Positions 52,320-61,986 of a stretch of DNA of 64,000 bases are shown piece after piece. How positions within the stretch are numbered: position 1 is the stretch's first letter; each line of letters opens with the position of its first letter. Location: contig NZ_CP025096.1 of the NCBI RefSeq assembly GCF_002831565.1, forward strand, positions 62,001-126,000, given 5' to 3'. Position numbers and translations under genes: made by a program. Under the pieces are notes generated by a model. The model had not been told where the DNA came from and did no database searches. It saw only the letters and a program-made list of their open reading frames with translations. The stretch is from Spirosoma pollinicola (GTDB lineage Bacteria; Bacteroidota; Bacteroidia; Cytophagales; Spirosomataceae).

Positions 52320-55300
52320 TTAAAGGGCTTTATGCACTTTTTTAATGACAAAAAGTACACACTTGGCAGGTGGACAGCTACAGATGGTCTGGGGTAGGAT
52401 GACCACCACATCTTTCTCACAACCCAGCCCATTGCAGATGCGAACCGTGTACGCCTGACCGCCTGCCGTGGCCGGATTGGCTAAGTCAGCCACCACTACC
52501 CCACTGGCGGGCACAGGCCGGAGCGTACTGCCCCCGATCACCTGTGCCTCATTGAAGCGACTGCCCAGCGAGACCTGGTAAAAATAGGTGGTCGTATCGG
52601 TGGCGCTTAGCCTCCAGTTGGTCACCACAATCCGGCCATCGGCGTTGGCCTCCGAACTGCTGGCCGTGCTGCAGGTGGGTGCCTGGGCCTGCGCCTGGTA
52701 GGTGGCGATCGAATCTTCCACGATGACCACCGGGCAGCACGACCCGTCAGGACACTGCCCCACGGCAGTGCCATTGATCACCACCGAGTAGCTGCCCGCC
52801 TGGGTAGCCGTGAACGAGCTTAGGGTGGCGCTGGCGATGACCACTCCATTGCGGTACCACTGGTAGCTGGCCTGGCCGGTGGGGGCATCTATTTGAAAGG
52901 CATAATCGGTGCCTTTGCAAACATGGATGGGGGGCTGGCAGGCGATGGTGCAACTCTGGGGAGCGGAGTAGGTCGTACTGCCTGTGCCGCAGCCGGTGAG
53001 CGTCGCAGTGACGGTATGCACCAGGCCATCGGAGCCCAATCCCGTGAGGCTAAAGGGCACCAAAGTCGCGGTATTGCTGATGGTCAGGGTGGTGGTCATC
53101 AGTCCGCTGGTGATGAGGATGGTCCCACCGGTGGTATTGTTGCTCAGGCTCACCATTCCGCTCAGGGTGTAAGTGTTGGTCGCGGAACTACATACCCCCG
53201 GCGTAACAGCCAGGCCAATCGAGCAGACCGGGCCGGTATTGATATCAAACACGGTGAGGGGCAGGCTCACCCGACAACCTTTGCTATCGGTGATAGTGAA
53301 GGTGACGGTAAAGCTACCGGCTGCAGTGGGTACTCCCGCGATCACTCCCGTTGTGGGATTTAGCGACAGTCCCTCAGGCAGTGTTCCGCCTGCGACGGAG
53401 AAGCTCAGGGGTGAGTTACCACCAGTGGTAATGATGGTATGGGCGTAAGGTGTGCCGACCTGTCCGTTGGGCAGGTTGCTGGTCACCAGACTCAGCGAGC
53501 AGACCGTACACGAAGCCGGGGCGCTGTAGGTCACCGAGGCTGAGCCACAAGCTGTAGCGCTGCTAATCACCGAAACTGTTTTGGTCAATCCATCTGAAAG
53601 TAGCCCAATCAAGGTGTAGGATACAGGTCCGTTGCCGGTCAGTGAAGCGGTGGTCGTTACTGAACCTACCGAAATGGTCAAGGACTGGTTGCCGGTAGTA
53701 TTGGTTGCCGATATCGTTCCCGTTACTCTGTAGTTATTATTATTAGCGTTGCAAGTTCCGGGCGTAGCTGTCACCGTTAACAAACAAACGGGGGCACTGC
53801 TGGTGGTGATACTTAGAGCGGCCACATCGGAACACGATTTAGCGTCGGTCACCTTGATGGTGAAGCTGGCAGTGGTCGCACTCGTTGGTGTGCCTGAGAT
53901 AACGCCACTCGTGGGGTTGAGGCTCAGACCCGCGGGCAACGTACCCGTCGAGACGGCATAGGTGTAGGGTGTAGTGCCGCCCGAGGTGACCAGCGTGCGG
54001 CTGTAGGCAGTGCCCACTTGCCCGTTGGGCAAGGTGCTCGTCACCAGATTCACCGTACACACCGTACAGCTAGCCGGTGCCGCGTAGGTAATGAAGTCCG
54101 TTCCGCAACCCGTCAGGCTGGCCACGACCGTGTGCGAGCCGCTGCCCGAGGTCAGCCCCGTTAGCGAGTAGGCCACCGAGGTAGCCCCCGCGGCAACGGC
54201 CACTGTAGTTGATTTGACTCCATCGGTGATGCTCAGCGTACCCGCCACGGCATTGGTGAAGCTCACCGTGCCGCTAATCGAGTACTGGTTGGTGGCCGAG
54301 TTACAACTGCCCGGCGTGACCACTACGTTGAGGGCGCAGGGAGCTACTGTACACGAAGCCGGGGCGGTATATACTGCATCGTCGCTGCCGCAACCAGGCA
54401 GCGACACGGTTACTGTATGTGAGCCGGTTCCTGACGTAAAGCCCGCCAGCGAGTAGGCAACCGAGGTAGCCGTAGCGGCTATAGCTACCGTTGTCGACCG
54501 GGTACCATCGGTGATTGTTGCCGTACCGGCTGATGCATTTGTTAGTGATATGGTACCCGAAATACTGTACTGATTCGTTGCTGGGTTGCAGGTGCCGGGC
54601 GTAACGGTTACCACTGGCTTTGCGCAGCAAACCTTTGTGGTAACCGTTACGCAATTACTGGTATCAGCGCAGCTACCACGCGGGGTACTACAGTTACCAT
54701 CAACCGTAGTAACGACTCGATAATACTTCGTTTGTGTCAATACGGTTGGAGTATACGTACTGGCTGTAGCGTTAGCAATATTGGTAAACCCAGCCGTACA
54801 GGAGGCCGTACTTTTTTGCCATTGATACTTAATGGTATTACTTCCCGTTGCGGGAGTGACTGTCGTGAATGGGGTCGGAATGTCGGAACCAGCACAAACC
54901 GTTTGATTACCGCCAAGAACGGGAGCCGTCACATTGGCGAAATCGACGTTTACTGTAATCGTGAAATCACCGCAGGTACCTCCAACATTCTTGAGTGTAA
55001 ACTTTCCGCAGCCAATCGCTACGTTCGTTACGGTGAAGCTAAGGTCACATTCGTTAAACGTGATGCCAGCGTTGCCGGTGCTGGCCGTCCAGGTACCTCC
55101 ACAAATAGGTGCGTTACATGTACCAATGATGTTCTGTAGAAACACCTTATCGCCTACCTGCACGTTACACATAGTGGTATCAACGGTAAGGGCTGCCGCC
55201 GTTGGGCAGGCCTCGCTCGCAATTCGCAGCGTTTTGGGTGTTTGGCCAGGCTCATTGGGGGCTAGTGCGCCCGTATATACCATGTCTGAAGGCCTCACTT

Positions 55301-56420
55301 TTGCTACGCAGTCACCATCGGGCCCACCGGCAATCAGCAATCGATCCCAGGGCGCGTAATATACGATGCCCCGCGCTCCCTCGATACCGCCTGTTGGCGT
55401 GTCGTCTTTCTCCATGATGTAATCCACGAGGGTGAAGTTTTTGTTATACTTCAGAATCCACGTTTCCTTGTTGGTATCATCGGTTCGGTCTTGAACCACT
55501 ATATACATGTTACCGGCTGGGTCATGCGTAATCCCCCACACCTCGTTCGTGTTGCTAATTCCCGAATCGCCAGTACCTGGTTTTAGGGATACGCCAACGC
55601 CGGTAATCAACTGGGCAGTATAAGCCGTATGTGCCGTAAAGCTGGCGTCGGTAGGTTTAAAGCGATAGATGTACGTATTCTTGTTATTATTCAACACGTT
55701 AAACCCTGCCGTTACGTAGAACGTACCGTCGGGATCGATCTCTAATCCCCAGTCTTTCATCGTTTCAGAACCGTATGAAAAATCACCGTTCAACACAATG
55801 TAGCCTTGTGCTGAGCCATCGCAAAGGGAGTAGCGGTTGATGCGGTTAGAGCCATTGTCATCAATGTAGAGATAGCCGTCTTTAGAAACGACATTAAATC
55901 CACCATCATTGATAAAGTTGGCGTTCACTACGGTGCCGTTGCACTTGATCTTGGCAATAGGCCCATCACCCGTCTGGCCAATGTACAGGTTGCCGTTCAA
56001 ATCCTGCCCCAGACCGTGTGGCGTTTTCAGGACTCCACCCGCCGGGAACCAGGATTTGGTGCCCGACGAATAGATCTCAGTAGCCGAGATCCCAGGATTG
56101 AGCCTTAATTTGTGAACGTAGCCTATACCGTTACCATTATTATCCTTTGTAACGTCGTTCAGGTACAGGTAGTCGGTTACGGTACAGGTCTGAGCTTGCA
56201 GATTTCCAATTTGAAGAAGTATCAATAAGGAAAAAAAAGCAAGTGTCAGCTTACTGGCCCACAAACCAGGAAAAGATGCGCTAGTCCGATTGGAGCGGTT
56301 CACTAAGCTCATCAGTATAGTCAAAAATTTATTTTTCAAAGACAACGCCTTGTGGTCATCAACAAAAGATTCTGGCATAGTTTTTGGGAAAGTCAGGATA
56401 GAATGTATTTTTTTTCTCAT
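52320..56420 (-). CDS. Giant secreted multi-repeat protein, paralog of the upstream-lying giant gene
   Basis: 1366 residues. Signal peptide ending near residue 77 (NLQAQT), perhaps from an inner ATG. A propeller-like N-terminal region (about 80-400; TPHGLGQDLNGNLYIGQTGD), a module with several paired cysteines (about 405-590), then four copies of the same about 90-residue cell and two He_PIG modules as in the 1927-residue protein. A last Ig-like unit has VCKGTDYAFQIDAPTGQASY, and the C terminus is CSCPPAKCVLFVIKKVHKAL, like the other protein. It lacks SdrD and DUF11 modules. Surface or extracellular structural role is inferred. Confidence 0.82.
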   Translation of the reverse strand: MRKKIHSILTFPKTMPESFVDDHKALSLKNKFLTILMSLVNRSNRTSASFPGLWASKLTLAFFSLLILLQIGNLQAQTCTVTDYLYLNDVTKDNNGNGIGYVHKLRLNPGISATEIYSSGTKSWFPAGGVLKTPHGLGQDLNGNLYIGQTGDGPIAKIKCNGTVVNANFINDGGFNVVSKDGYLYIDDNGSNRINRYSLCDGSAQGYIVLNGDFSYGSETMKDWGLEIDPDGTFYVTAGFNVLNNNKNTYIYRFKPTDASFTAHTAYTAQLITGVGVSLKPGTGDSGISNTNEVWGITHDPAGNMYIVVQDRTDDTNKETWILKYNKNFTLVDYIMEKDDTPTGGIEGARGIVYYAPWDRLLIAGGPDGDCVAKVRPSDMVYTGALAPNEPGQTPKTLRIASEACPTAAALTVDTTMCNVQVGDKVFLQNIIGTCNAPICGGTWTASTGNAGITFNECDLSFTVTNVAIGCGKFTLKNVGGTCGDFTITVNVDFANVTAPVLGGNQTVCAGSDIPTPFTTVTPATGSNTIKYQWQKSTASCTAGFTNIANATASTYTPTVLTQTKYYRVVTTVDGNCSTPRGSCADTSNCVTVTTKVCCAKPVVTVTPGTCNPATNQYSISGTISLTNASAGTATITDGTRSTTVAIAATATSVAYSLAGFTSGTGSHTVTVSLPGCGSDDAVYTAPASCTVAPCALNVVVTPGSCNSATNQYSISGTVSFTNAVAGTLSITDGVKSTTVAVAAGATSVAYSLTGLTSGSGSHTVVASLTGCGTDFITYAAPASCTVCTVNLVTSTLPNGQVGTAYSRTLVTSGGTTPYTYAVSTGTLPAGLSLNPTSGVISGTPTSATTASFTIKVTDAKSCSDVAALSITTSSAPVCLLTVTATPGTCNANNNNYRVTGTISATNTTGNQSLTISVGSVTTTASLTGNGPVSYTLIGLLSDGLTKTVSVISSATACGSASVTYSAPASCTVCSLSLVTSNLPNGQVGTPYAHTIITTGGNSPLSFSVAGGTLPEGLSLNPTTGVIAGVPTAAGSFTVTFTITDSKGCRVSLPLTVFDINTGPVCSIGLAVTPGVCSSATNTYTLSGMVSLSNNTTGGTILITSGLMTTTLTISNTATLVPFSLTGLGSDGLVHTVTATLTGCGTGSTTYSAPQSCTIACQPPIHVCKGTDYAFQIDAPTGQASYQWYRNGVVIASATLSSFTATQAGSYSVVINGTAVGQCPDGSCCPVVIVEDSIATYQAQAQAPTCSTASSSEANADGRIVVTNWRLSATDTTTYFYQVSLGSRFNEAQVIGGSTLRPVPASGVVVADLANPATAGGQAYTVRICNGLGCEKDVVVILPQTICSCPPAKCVLFVIKKVHKAL
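53008..53271 (-). repeat. 264-bp near-identical segment, copy 2
   Basis: See copy 1 at 47151-47414, in the same orientation 5.9 kb away, so recombination between them would delete one fused gene region. Confidence 0.85.
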
Positions 56421-57363
56421 TCGTCACACACATTTGAGTTAATATAGATTTTCTTGAAGCCCAACAAAGAGTCGGGATATATAACGATGCGGAACAATAC
56501 CCGACCCTCGATGATCACGTATCAGGCTTTCCGTTGGTGGCCCCTGTAGATTTATGGAACGAATGCACTATGTAGAAGCTAATCCACCCCCGGTTAGCCA
56601 GCGGAGATTTGCAGTTCAACTTTGGTAGTTGTTGCTTAGTAGCCGATGTCGGAAGTATACACCAAGACCGCAGATCCAGCTAAATTTTTCACCCTGTGTT
56701 TGTAGGTAGTATATGCATGCATAATTTGTTCGTACCGAGTCAAAACCAGAGTAACAAATGTTATGCTAAAGCGAATCGGGCAATGAACTTTGACTACAAA
56801 CGACGTTTTAAGGTATGTAAACAGCATTTCGTGTCTGCATACCTGGTCAGATTAGGCAGATTGTCTATAGTACCCCCGGTGCCGGAGTGAGTTGACAAAA
56901 AGTGAGCCATTAATTGCGAAGCCTGTAAATAAAAGTGAGTCCCGCACGCTTGGGCAGTGAAATTTATAGTGGCTTCATTAGCCGGAAACAGGCATTCTCT
57001 CTGTGGGCAGATCAATCTACAAAACAAGGTGACTTATGGGCTCCTTTGTCTTAACATCGAGGCATTCACGTTAAGTAATAACGCTCTTGTGCTGAAGGAC
57101 AACTGCAATCGAGAATACATATTATAGAGAGCAAAGTCCTTTTATATGCTTGTCGTCCTTCTTGGTTATCACAGCCTACATCGGCAGATGTGCAACTGAA
57201 ATTATTCTGAATGATGTGCACATCAAATTGTTCGTATCAGCAAATATTTATAGTCAATTAAACATGTATTGTATATATTAATATATACATTTAGGCTGTA
57301 TATATGCTCTTGATTTGATACTATTGCGCAAGAGCAGGTCCAATACACCTCTAAGTGTACGAA
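56421..57363. other. 943-base stretch without a supported gene
   Basis: Only short open frames with no recognisable product. Bases 57140-57320 are very AT-rich with ATATATTAATATATA. It may hold the promoter of the LytTR gene and of the second giant gene; no convincing promoter match was fixed. Confidence 0.5.
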
Positions 57364-58098
57364 ATGGTTTCCTCACAATTGACATCGATTTTAACTATAG
57401 AAACTAATTTGGTTGACGCGGTTGATTTACAGAAGACCGTCCAGACCATGGGGTTCCCGTGTCCTCAATTGGCTCATAGTCTCGAGGTGGCGCAGGAAGT
57501 AATAGCTCGTCAAAACCCCGACATTATTATTTGCAATCTTTTCCTGGATGGTAAACCCAAAGGGTTGGATTTACTCCACCAGTTTCCGGACTACAGCAAG
57601 AAGTTTATTATTATAACCAGTTCTCTGGACAGTTCTTTTTATGAAACGACAAACAGCCTGGGCGTAGGAGGCCATCTGGTAAAGCCTTTTCATGCACTTA
57701 CCCTCCGATCTACAATTGACCGCATACTAGCTACGGTGGAAAAAACGTCCTATCTGTTTGTTAGAGGGTTAAAAAACGCACAAATCCGGATTAACTTTAA
57801 CGATATATTGTATCTCTACTCCGAACGCAATTATACATTTATTAAAACATCAGACAATCTACACACCATAAAGCGGTCGCTTATTAAGATGCAACAGGAG
57901 TTGGATACTCGTTTTATACGGGTCCACAACAGTTATATCATCAATGAAGACCACATCAAATCCATTGCCACCCAAATGGTCTTGATTGAAAAAGAAATCA
58001 TACCCTTAGGTCGGGCTTACCGCAAAAATCTTATAGATAAACATAACTTAAAGCGATATTCTGCGAATCAACCCGGCAGGCGGGTAATTGACAAATAA
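57364..58098 (+). CDS. LytTR-type regulator with a degenerate receiver
   Basis: 244 residues from the ATG at 57364; a GTG at 57355 is possible. A receiver-like domain (about 5-125) lacks the phosphoacceptor: the segment is IIICNLFLDG, with Asn where Asp is expected, and the acidic pair near the N terminus is missing (TIETNLVDA). The lysine in LVKPF remains. The LytTR DNA-binding domain (about 140-235) has INFNDILYLYSERNYTFIKT and RVHNSYIIN. It may be controlled by partner binding rather than phosphate. No kinase adjacent. Confidence 0.85.
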   Translation: MVSSQLTSILTIETNLVDAVDLQKTVQTMGFPCPQLAHSLEVAQEVIARQNPDIIICNLFLDGKPKGLDLLHQFPDYSKKFIIITSSLDSSFYETTNSLGVGGHLVKPFHALTLRSTIDRILATVEKTSYLFVRGLKNAQIRINFNDILYLYSERNYTFIKTSDNLHTIKRSLIKMQQELDTRFIRVHNSYIINEDHIKSIATQMVLIEKEIIPLGRAYRKNLIDKHNLKRYSANQPGRRVIDK

Positions 58099-58111
58099 TT
58101 GTCTTTTCAAA

Positions 58112-58870
58112 TCAGGACTCATTCCCGGGCGAAATAAGCTTCGCACCTAAATACTCCCGGTTTAATCTGGTAATGGCTTCCAGAGGAACAGAAGCCGGAC
58201 ATTCCACGGCGCAAGCGCCCGTAAACGAACAAGCGCCGAAACCCTCAGAATCCATCTGGGCCACCATGCGCTCGGCCCGTTCACGACGTTCAGACTGGCC
58301 CTGTGGCAAGAGGGCAAAGCGCGACACCTGAGCCCCCACAAATAGCATTGCCGAGGCATTTTTGCAGGCCGCTACGCAGGCTCCACAGGCAATACAGGCC
58401 GCAGCATCCATCGTTGATTCCTGGATTTGCCGGGGCACCAGAATCTCGTTGGCATCTGGCGCTGAACCCGTATTGACGGAGATATAACCGCCCGACTGCA
58501 CGATTCGGTCGAAAGCAGATCGATCAACCGATAGGTCCTTGATGATCGGAAAAGCCCGCGATCGCCAGGGTTCAACAACAATCGTTTCGCCATCCCGAAA
58601 GCTCCGCATGTACAACTGGCAAACAGCGCCACCTGTCTGCGGCCCGTGTGCCCGCCCATTCACAAACATGGAGCAGGAGCCGCAGATACCTTCGCGGCAG
58701 TCGTGGTCAAAAATGATGGGCTCCTCGCCTTTTTGGGTCAATTCACCATTAAGTACGTCGAACATTTCCAGAAACGACATATCGGGGTCAATATTCGCCA
58801 GGGTGTATTCAACCAGTTTACCGGACGTACTGGCATTTTTCTGCCGCCAGACTTTCAGTTTTACGTTCAT
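58112..58870 (-). CDS. sdhB: Succinate dehydrogenase/fumarate reductase iron-sulfur subunit
   Basis: 252 residues. The [2Fe-2S] ligands are in CREGICGSCSMFVNG and the GGAVCQL, the [4Fe-4S] in CIACGACVAACKN, and the [3Fe-4S] in CSFTGACAVECP. B-type pattern as in Bacteroidota complex II. The flavoprotein and cytochrome subunits are not next to it in this window, which is unusual; they may lie elsewhere. A strong ribosome site AAAGGAG (minus strand 58884-58878) precedes the ATG. Confidence 0.88.
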   Translation of the reverse strand: MNVKLKVWRQKNASTSGKLVEYTLANIDPDMSFLEMFDVLNGELTQKGEEPIIFDHDCREGICGSCSMFVNGRAHGPQTGGAVCQLYMRSFRDGETIVVEPWRSRAFPIIKDLSVDRSAFDRIVQSGGYISVNTGSAPDANEILVPRQIQESTMDAAACIACGACVAACKNASAMLFVGAQVSRFALLPQGQSERRERAERMVAQMDSEGFGACSFTGACAVECPASVPLEAITRLNREYLGAKLISPGNES

Positions 58871-59316
58871 ACCTTTTCTCCTTTGATAAGCCTGAAAACA
58901 ATAGCCTTCACCTAGGGCTCATCTAGTCTTATAGAGCTTGTTTGTTGCCAGCCATAACTGACTACACTACCTGCCTGCCCAAAAATTTGCTTATTAAAAA
59001 AGACCTGAAATGAGGATATGGACCAGCAAAAAAAAAGCACGTCTACGTCCGGAACGCAGTCTAAATCAGAATGCTCGTTAAAATCGGCAGTCAATGGCCA
59101 GTTGATGATAAAACCGTAGCCTCACTTCCTTCCCCGGCAAATGGCTTCTTACTTCAGGCAACAGGTTTGTTTACTACCTGTATCAATCGCCTTTGTACAT
59201 GGCACTTAACATATGAAGTGGAATGCCCTCATCTGTAGGTACCAGTTCTTCAAATTCAGTTTGGGGAACAACAAACGGAAAGACACGGTAAATTTTTAAC
59301 TCAACGAGACGAGCCT
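58871..59316. other. Intergenic stretch between divergent sdhB and dehydrogenase genes
   Basis: No gene supported. It holds the two divergent promoters; the ribosome site of sdhB is at its left end. Confidence 0.5.
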
Positions 59317-60471
59317 ATGCTAGCCATGAATTACCGAGGACCCCGACGGGTCCGCATCGATCATAAACCCATGCCAACAATCAAGCATCCCGAAGATGCT
59401 ATTGTGCGGGTTACACGCTCCTGTATCTGTGGGTCAGATCTGCACTTGTATAACGGTAACGTACCCGATACCCGGGTGGGTATGACCTTCGGTCATGAGT
59501 TTATCGGGGTGGTCGAAGAAATTGGTCCAGACGTTCACAAGATAAAAGTGGGCGATCAGGTACTGGTTCCCTTTAACATCGCCTGCGGAAAGTGTATATT
59601 CTGCCAGCAGGGGTTATACGGCAATTGTCATGAGTCAAATTCACAAGCCTCGGCTGTTGGGGGCATCTTTGGTTATTCGCACACCGCCGGTGGGTATGAT
59701 GGCGGTCAGGCCGAATTTGTCCGGGTGCCTTATGCCAATTTTGGACCTACGGTTATCCCGCCCGACATGGATCCCGATGATGCTGTTTTGCTAACCGACG
59801 TGGTGCCAACGGGCTACCAGGCGGCAGAAATGGGGGGTATTCAACCCGGCGACACGGTGGTGGTTTTCGGCGCGGGCCCGGTGGGCATTATGGCTGCCAG
59901 ATGCGCCTGGTTATTTGGCGCTGGTCGTGTTATTGTCATCGATCATGTGGATTACCGGCTTGAATTTGTCCGGAACTACGCCCCCTGTGAAGCTTACAAT
60001 TTTAAAGAAATGGACGATCCGGTGGTTTTTGTAAAGAAAATAACCGACTGGCTGGGCGCGGATGTTTGTATTGACGCTGTGGGAGCCGAAGCAGCAGGCA
60101 GTGCCCTGCAAACCATTACCGGACGAAAGTTATTACTACAGGCCGGTTCGGCAACGGCTCTTCACTGGGCGATCAACTCGGTTAAAAAAGGCGGAATCGT
60201 TTCCATCGTGGGCGTATACGGCCCCACCGACAACCTGGTTCCAATTGGTAATGTAGTTAATAAAGGTATCACCATTCGGGCAAATCAGGCGTCAGTAAAA
60301 CGGTTACTGCCACGCCTGATCGATCACATACAAAGTGGTGTCCTTAATCCTAAAGCCATGATTACTCATCGGGTGCCGCTGGAAGAGGTAGCGGAAGCCT
60401 ACAACATCTTTTCCAACAAGCTGGACAATTGTATTAAACCTGTTCTCATTCCGCCCTCGGCCACCTTTTAA
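59317..60471 (+). CDS. Zinc-dependent alcohol dehydrogenase (formaldehyde-dehydrogenase-like group)
   Basis: 384 residues. Catalytic zinc site CGSDLHLYNG and GHEFIGVVEE; structural zinc cysteines in CGKCIFCQQGLYGNC; cofactor motif VFGAGPVGIMAA near residue 190. Long-form group with the insertion GYSHTAGGYDGGQAEF, as in glutathione-independent formaldehyde dehydrogenases. The start may be the second ATG nine bases on. It is followed 11 bases later by a small membrane-tail protein, probably one operon. Confidence 0.9.
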   Translation: MLAMNYRGPRRVRIDHKPMPTIKHPEDAIVRVTRSCICGSDLHLYNGNVPDTRVGMTFGHEFIGVVEEIGPDVHKIKVGDQVLVPFNIACGKCIFCQQGLYGNCHESNSQASAVGGIFGYSHTAGGYDGGQAEFVRVPYANFGPTVIPPDMDPDDAVLLTDVVPTGYQAAEMGGIQPGDTVVVFGAGPVGIMAARCAWLFGAGRVIVIDHVDYRLEFVRNYAPCEAYNFKEMDDPVVFVKKITDWLGADVCIDAVGAEAAGSALQTITGRKLLLQAGSATALHWAINSVKKGGIVSIVGVYGPTDNLVPIGNVVNKGITIRANQASVKRLLPRLIDHIQSGVLNPKAMITHRVPLEEVAEAYNIFSNKLDNCIKPVLIPPSATF

Positions 60472-60482
60472 ACCCAACGTTT

Positions 60483-60995
60483 ATGGAAACGATAGAAACA
60501 TTAGCAAAAGACTATGCGCATATTCCGGGTTGGGGTATCGATGCTGATCTTAAAAACGATCCTACCTACCCGATTAAGCACCGCGCCGACGGGCCAGCCG
60601 ACCAGCGGGGATACACTTGGGAGCGGCCACAACAACAACCTGTCGATATAGAAGTGCTCCACTCCATCGAACGGCCAAATTTGAGTGCGGTCTTTGGCAC
60701 ATCTACTCCACCTTCGGGGCTTAGTGGCCGTATCCGTCGGTTTGCCTTTCGATTCAGTGAATCGGAATACGGACACTGGTTGCCCCTACTGATTGCCGAC
60801 CGGGTCAACGTTGTGGAAGGGATCATAGATGATTTTAAGCACAGCCGAGTGCCTAATATTTTTGCCGAGAAGGGCATGAAAGCAGATTGGAAATACAACC
60901 GGCAGGGGCTACTAAAGCAAGCCTTGATTGGCGTTGTGGTAACGACCGCCGTTGTCGCCCTTTTGTCCGGCAGGAAACGCTCAAAAGAAGCGTAA
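60483..60995 (+). CDS. Conserved hypothetical protein with C-terminal membrane helix
   Basis: 170 residues, not recognised. The N-terminal half is hydrophilic (HIPGWGIDADLKNDPTYPIK), the middle has RIRRFAFRFSESEYGHWLPL, and a single helix ALIGVVVTTAVVALL ends the protein with a basic tail. It should be tail-anchored in the membrane. Operon position suggests a partner or membrane tether of the dehydrogenase before it. Confidence 0.8.
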   Translation: METIETLAKDYAHIPGWGIDADLKNDPTYPIKHRADGPADQRGYTWERPQQQPVDIEVLHSIERPNLSAVFGTSTPPSGLSGRIRRFAFRFSESEYGHWLPLLIADRVNVVEGIIDDFKHSRVPNIFAEKGMKADWKYNRQGLLKQALIGVVVTTAVVALLSGRKRSKEA

Positions 60996-61034
60996 GCGAG
61001 GTTAGATCAATTTTCAGGTAACGAGATTATGTAG

Positions 61035-61097
61035 TAAATTGAATCAGCCTCAACAGGGATTTTCTTTAATAATCCCTGTTGAGGCTGATTCAATTTA
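61035..61097. terminator. 27-bp perfect inverted repeat between convergent genes
   Basis: Arms 61035-61061 and 61071-61097 match exactly, loop of nine bases. It lies between the stop of the tail-anchored protein and the stop of the DUF72 gene. Confidence 0.65.
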
Positions 61098-61122
61098 GGA
61101 AACGGCTATCGGTTTCGCTTAA

Positions 61123-61848
61123 TCAGAAGTGGTTTTTAAGTAGTTGTTTAAACGTCAGGGCATCTTGCTTCATACGACTATTATTGAAGAACACATACCC
61201 GGCATCCTCTTTAGGTAATAGCTCTGCCAGGTCAGCTAATTCATCGGTCTCATATTGATATCGCCACCCCTCTCGGCCGTGAAGCCGAAAGTAACACCGT
61301 TCCGGTGTCATTGTTGACTGAACAAATGGGTCCACAACATGCCACAGGTCAAGCTCTTCACACAAATCTTTCACAACCTGTTTATCCCACGAACCACGCG
61401 GCTCCCAGCAGCAATTGAACCCGTTGCGGTCAATTTGGCTAAAGAACTGAATCAGATTCGATATATGCTCAGGTGTCTGGGAAAAACTGGCGGGACATTG
61501 AAACAGGATCGTTTTGGCACCTAACGTCCGGGCACAGGCGAGGGTGACTTGCCAAGCTTCTTCGACAATCGACGTAGGCTTGAAGTAGCCCGCGTCTACC
61601 CGTTCCGATTCTGATAGCGTTCGCTTTAGCCGTTTGTAAGTCGGACTTTTTGCGGGATGGGTAATAAGCTGCCAGGCTTTCAGTACAAACTCAAAATCAG
61701 CCGGAACCTCTGATCGCCACTTTTCCAATGTAGCCAGCCTGGGCGGCTGATAAAAAGTAAGCTGGATTTCTACACTTGAAAATAGTTCAGCATATGCCGC
61801 TTTAGAGCCATTTAGTCCACACGTACCAATCTGTATGTAGCCGTTCAT
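61123..61848 (-). CDS. DUF72 domain protein (YecE-like TIM barrel)
   Basis: 241 residues. IQIGTCGLNG at the start, FYQPPRLATLEKWRSEVPAD, FEFVLKAWQLITHP, and RLHGREGWRYQYETDELADL near the end are the usual blocks. The function of the family is unknown. It stands alone. Confidence 0.9.
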   Translation of the reverse strand: MNGYIQIGTCGLNGSKAAYAELFSSVEIQLTFYQPPRLATLEKWRSEVPADFEFVLKAWQLITHPAKSPTYKRLKRTLSESERVDAGYFKPTSIVEEAWQVTLACARTLGAKTILFQCPASFSQTPEHISNLIQFFSQIDRNGFNCCWEPRGSWDKQVVKDLCEELDLWHVVDPFVQSTMTPERCYFRLHGREGWRYQYETDELADLAELLPKEDAGYVFFNNSRMKQDALTFKQLLKNHF

Positions 61849-61986
61849 TGTAGCGTTTATTGATTTACTAGCCCTGTTGCTATCGTGCAGATCTAAGCCG
61901 CTTTCTCATGGATTTGTCTACTGATTCTCTAGCTTTTAGTTGCTGAGTATTGTAAATTTGACTGTCAACATGCCTAATCAACGTAT

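Noticed and set aside
52893..53363. Plus-strand open frames within the giant genes
   Set aside because: Antisense to Thr/Gly-rich repeats; translations are low-complexity and repeat in step with the coding strand.
46600..54700. CRISPR-like periodic repeats
   Set aside because: The period is about 270 bases, in frame, and codes for protein modules.
56636..57027. Small frames at 56636-56827, 56696-56890 and 56794-57027
   Set aside because: They overlap one another on both strands, with no conserved pattern or promoter.
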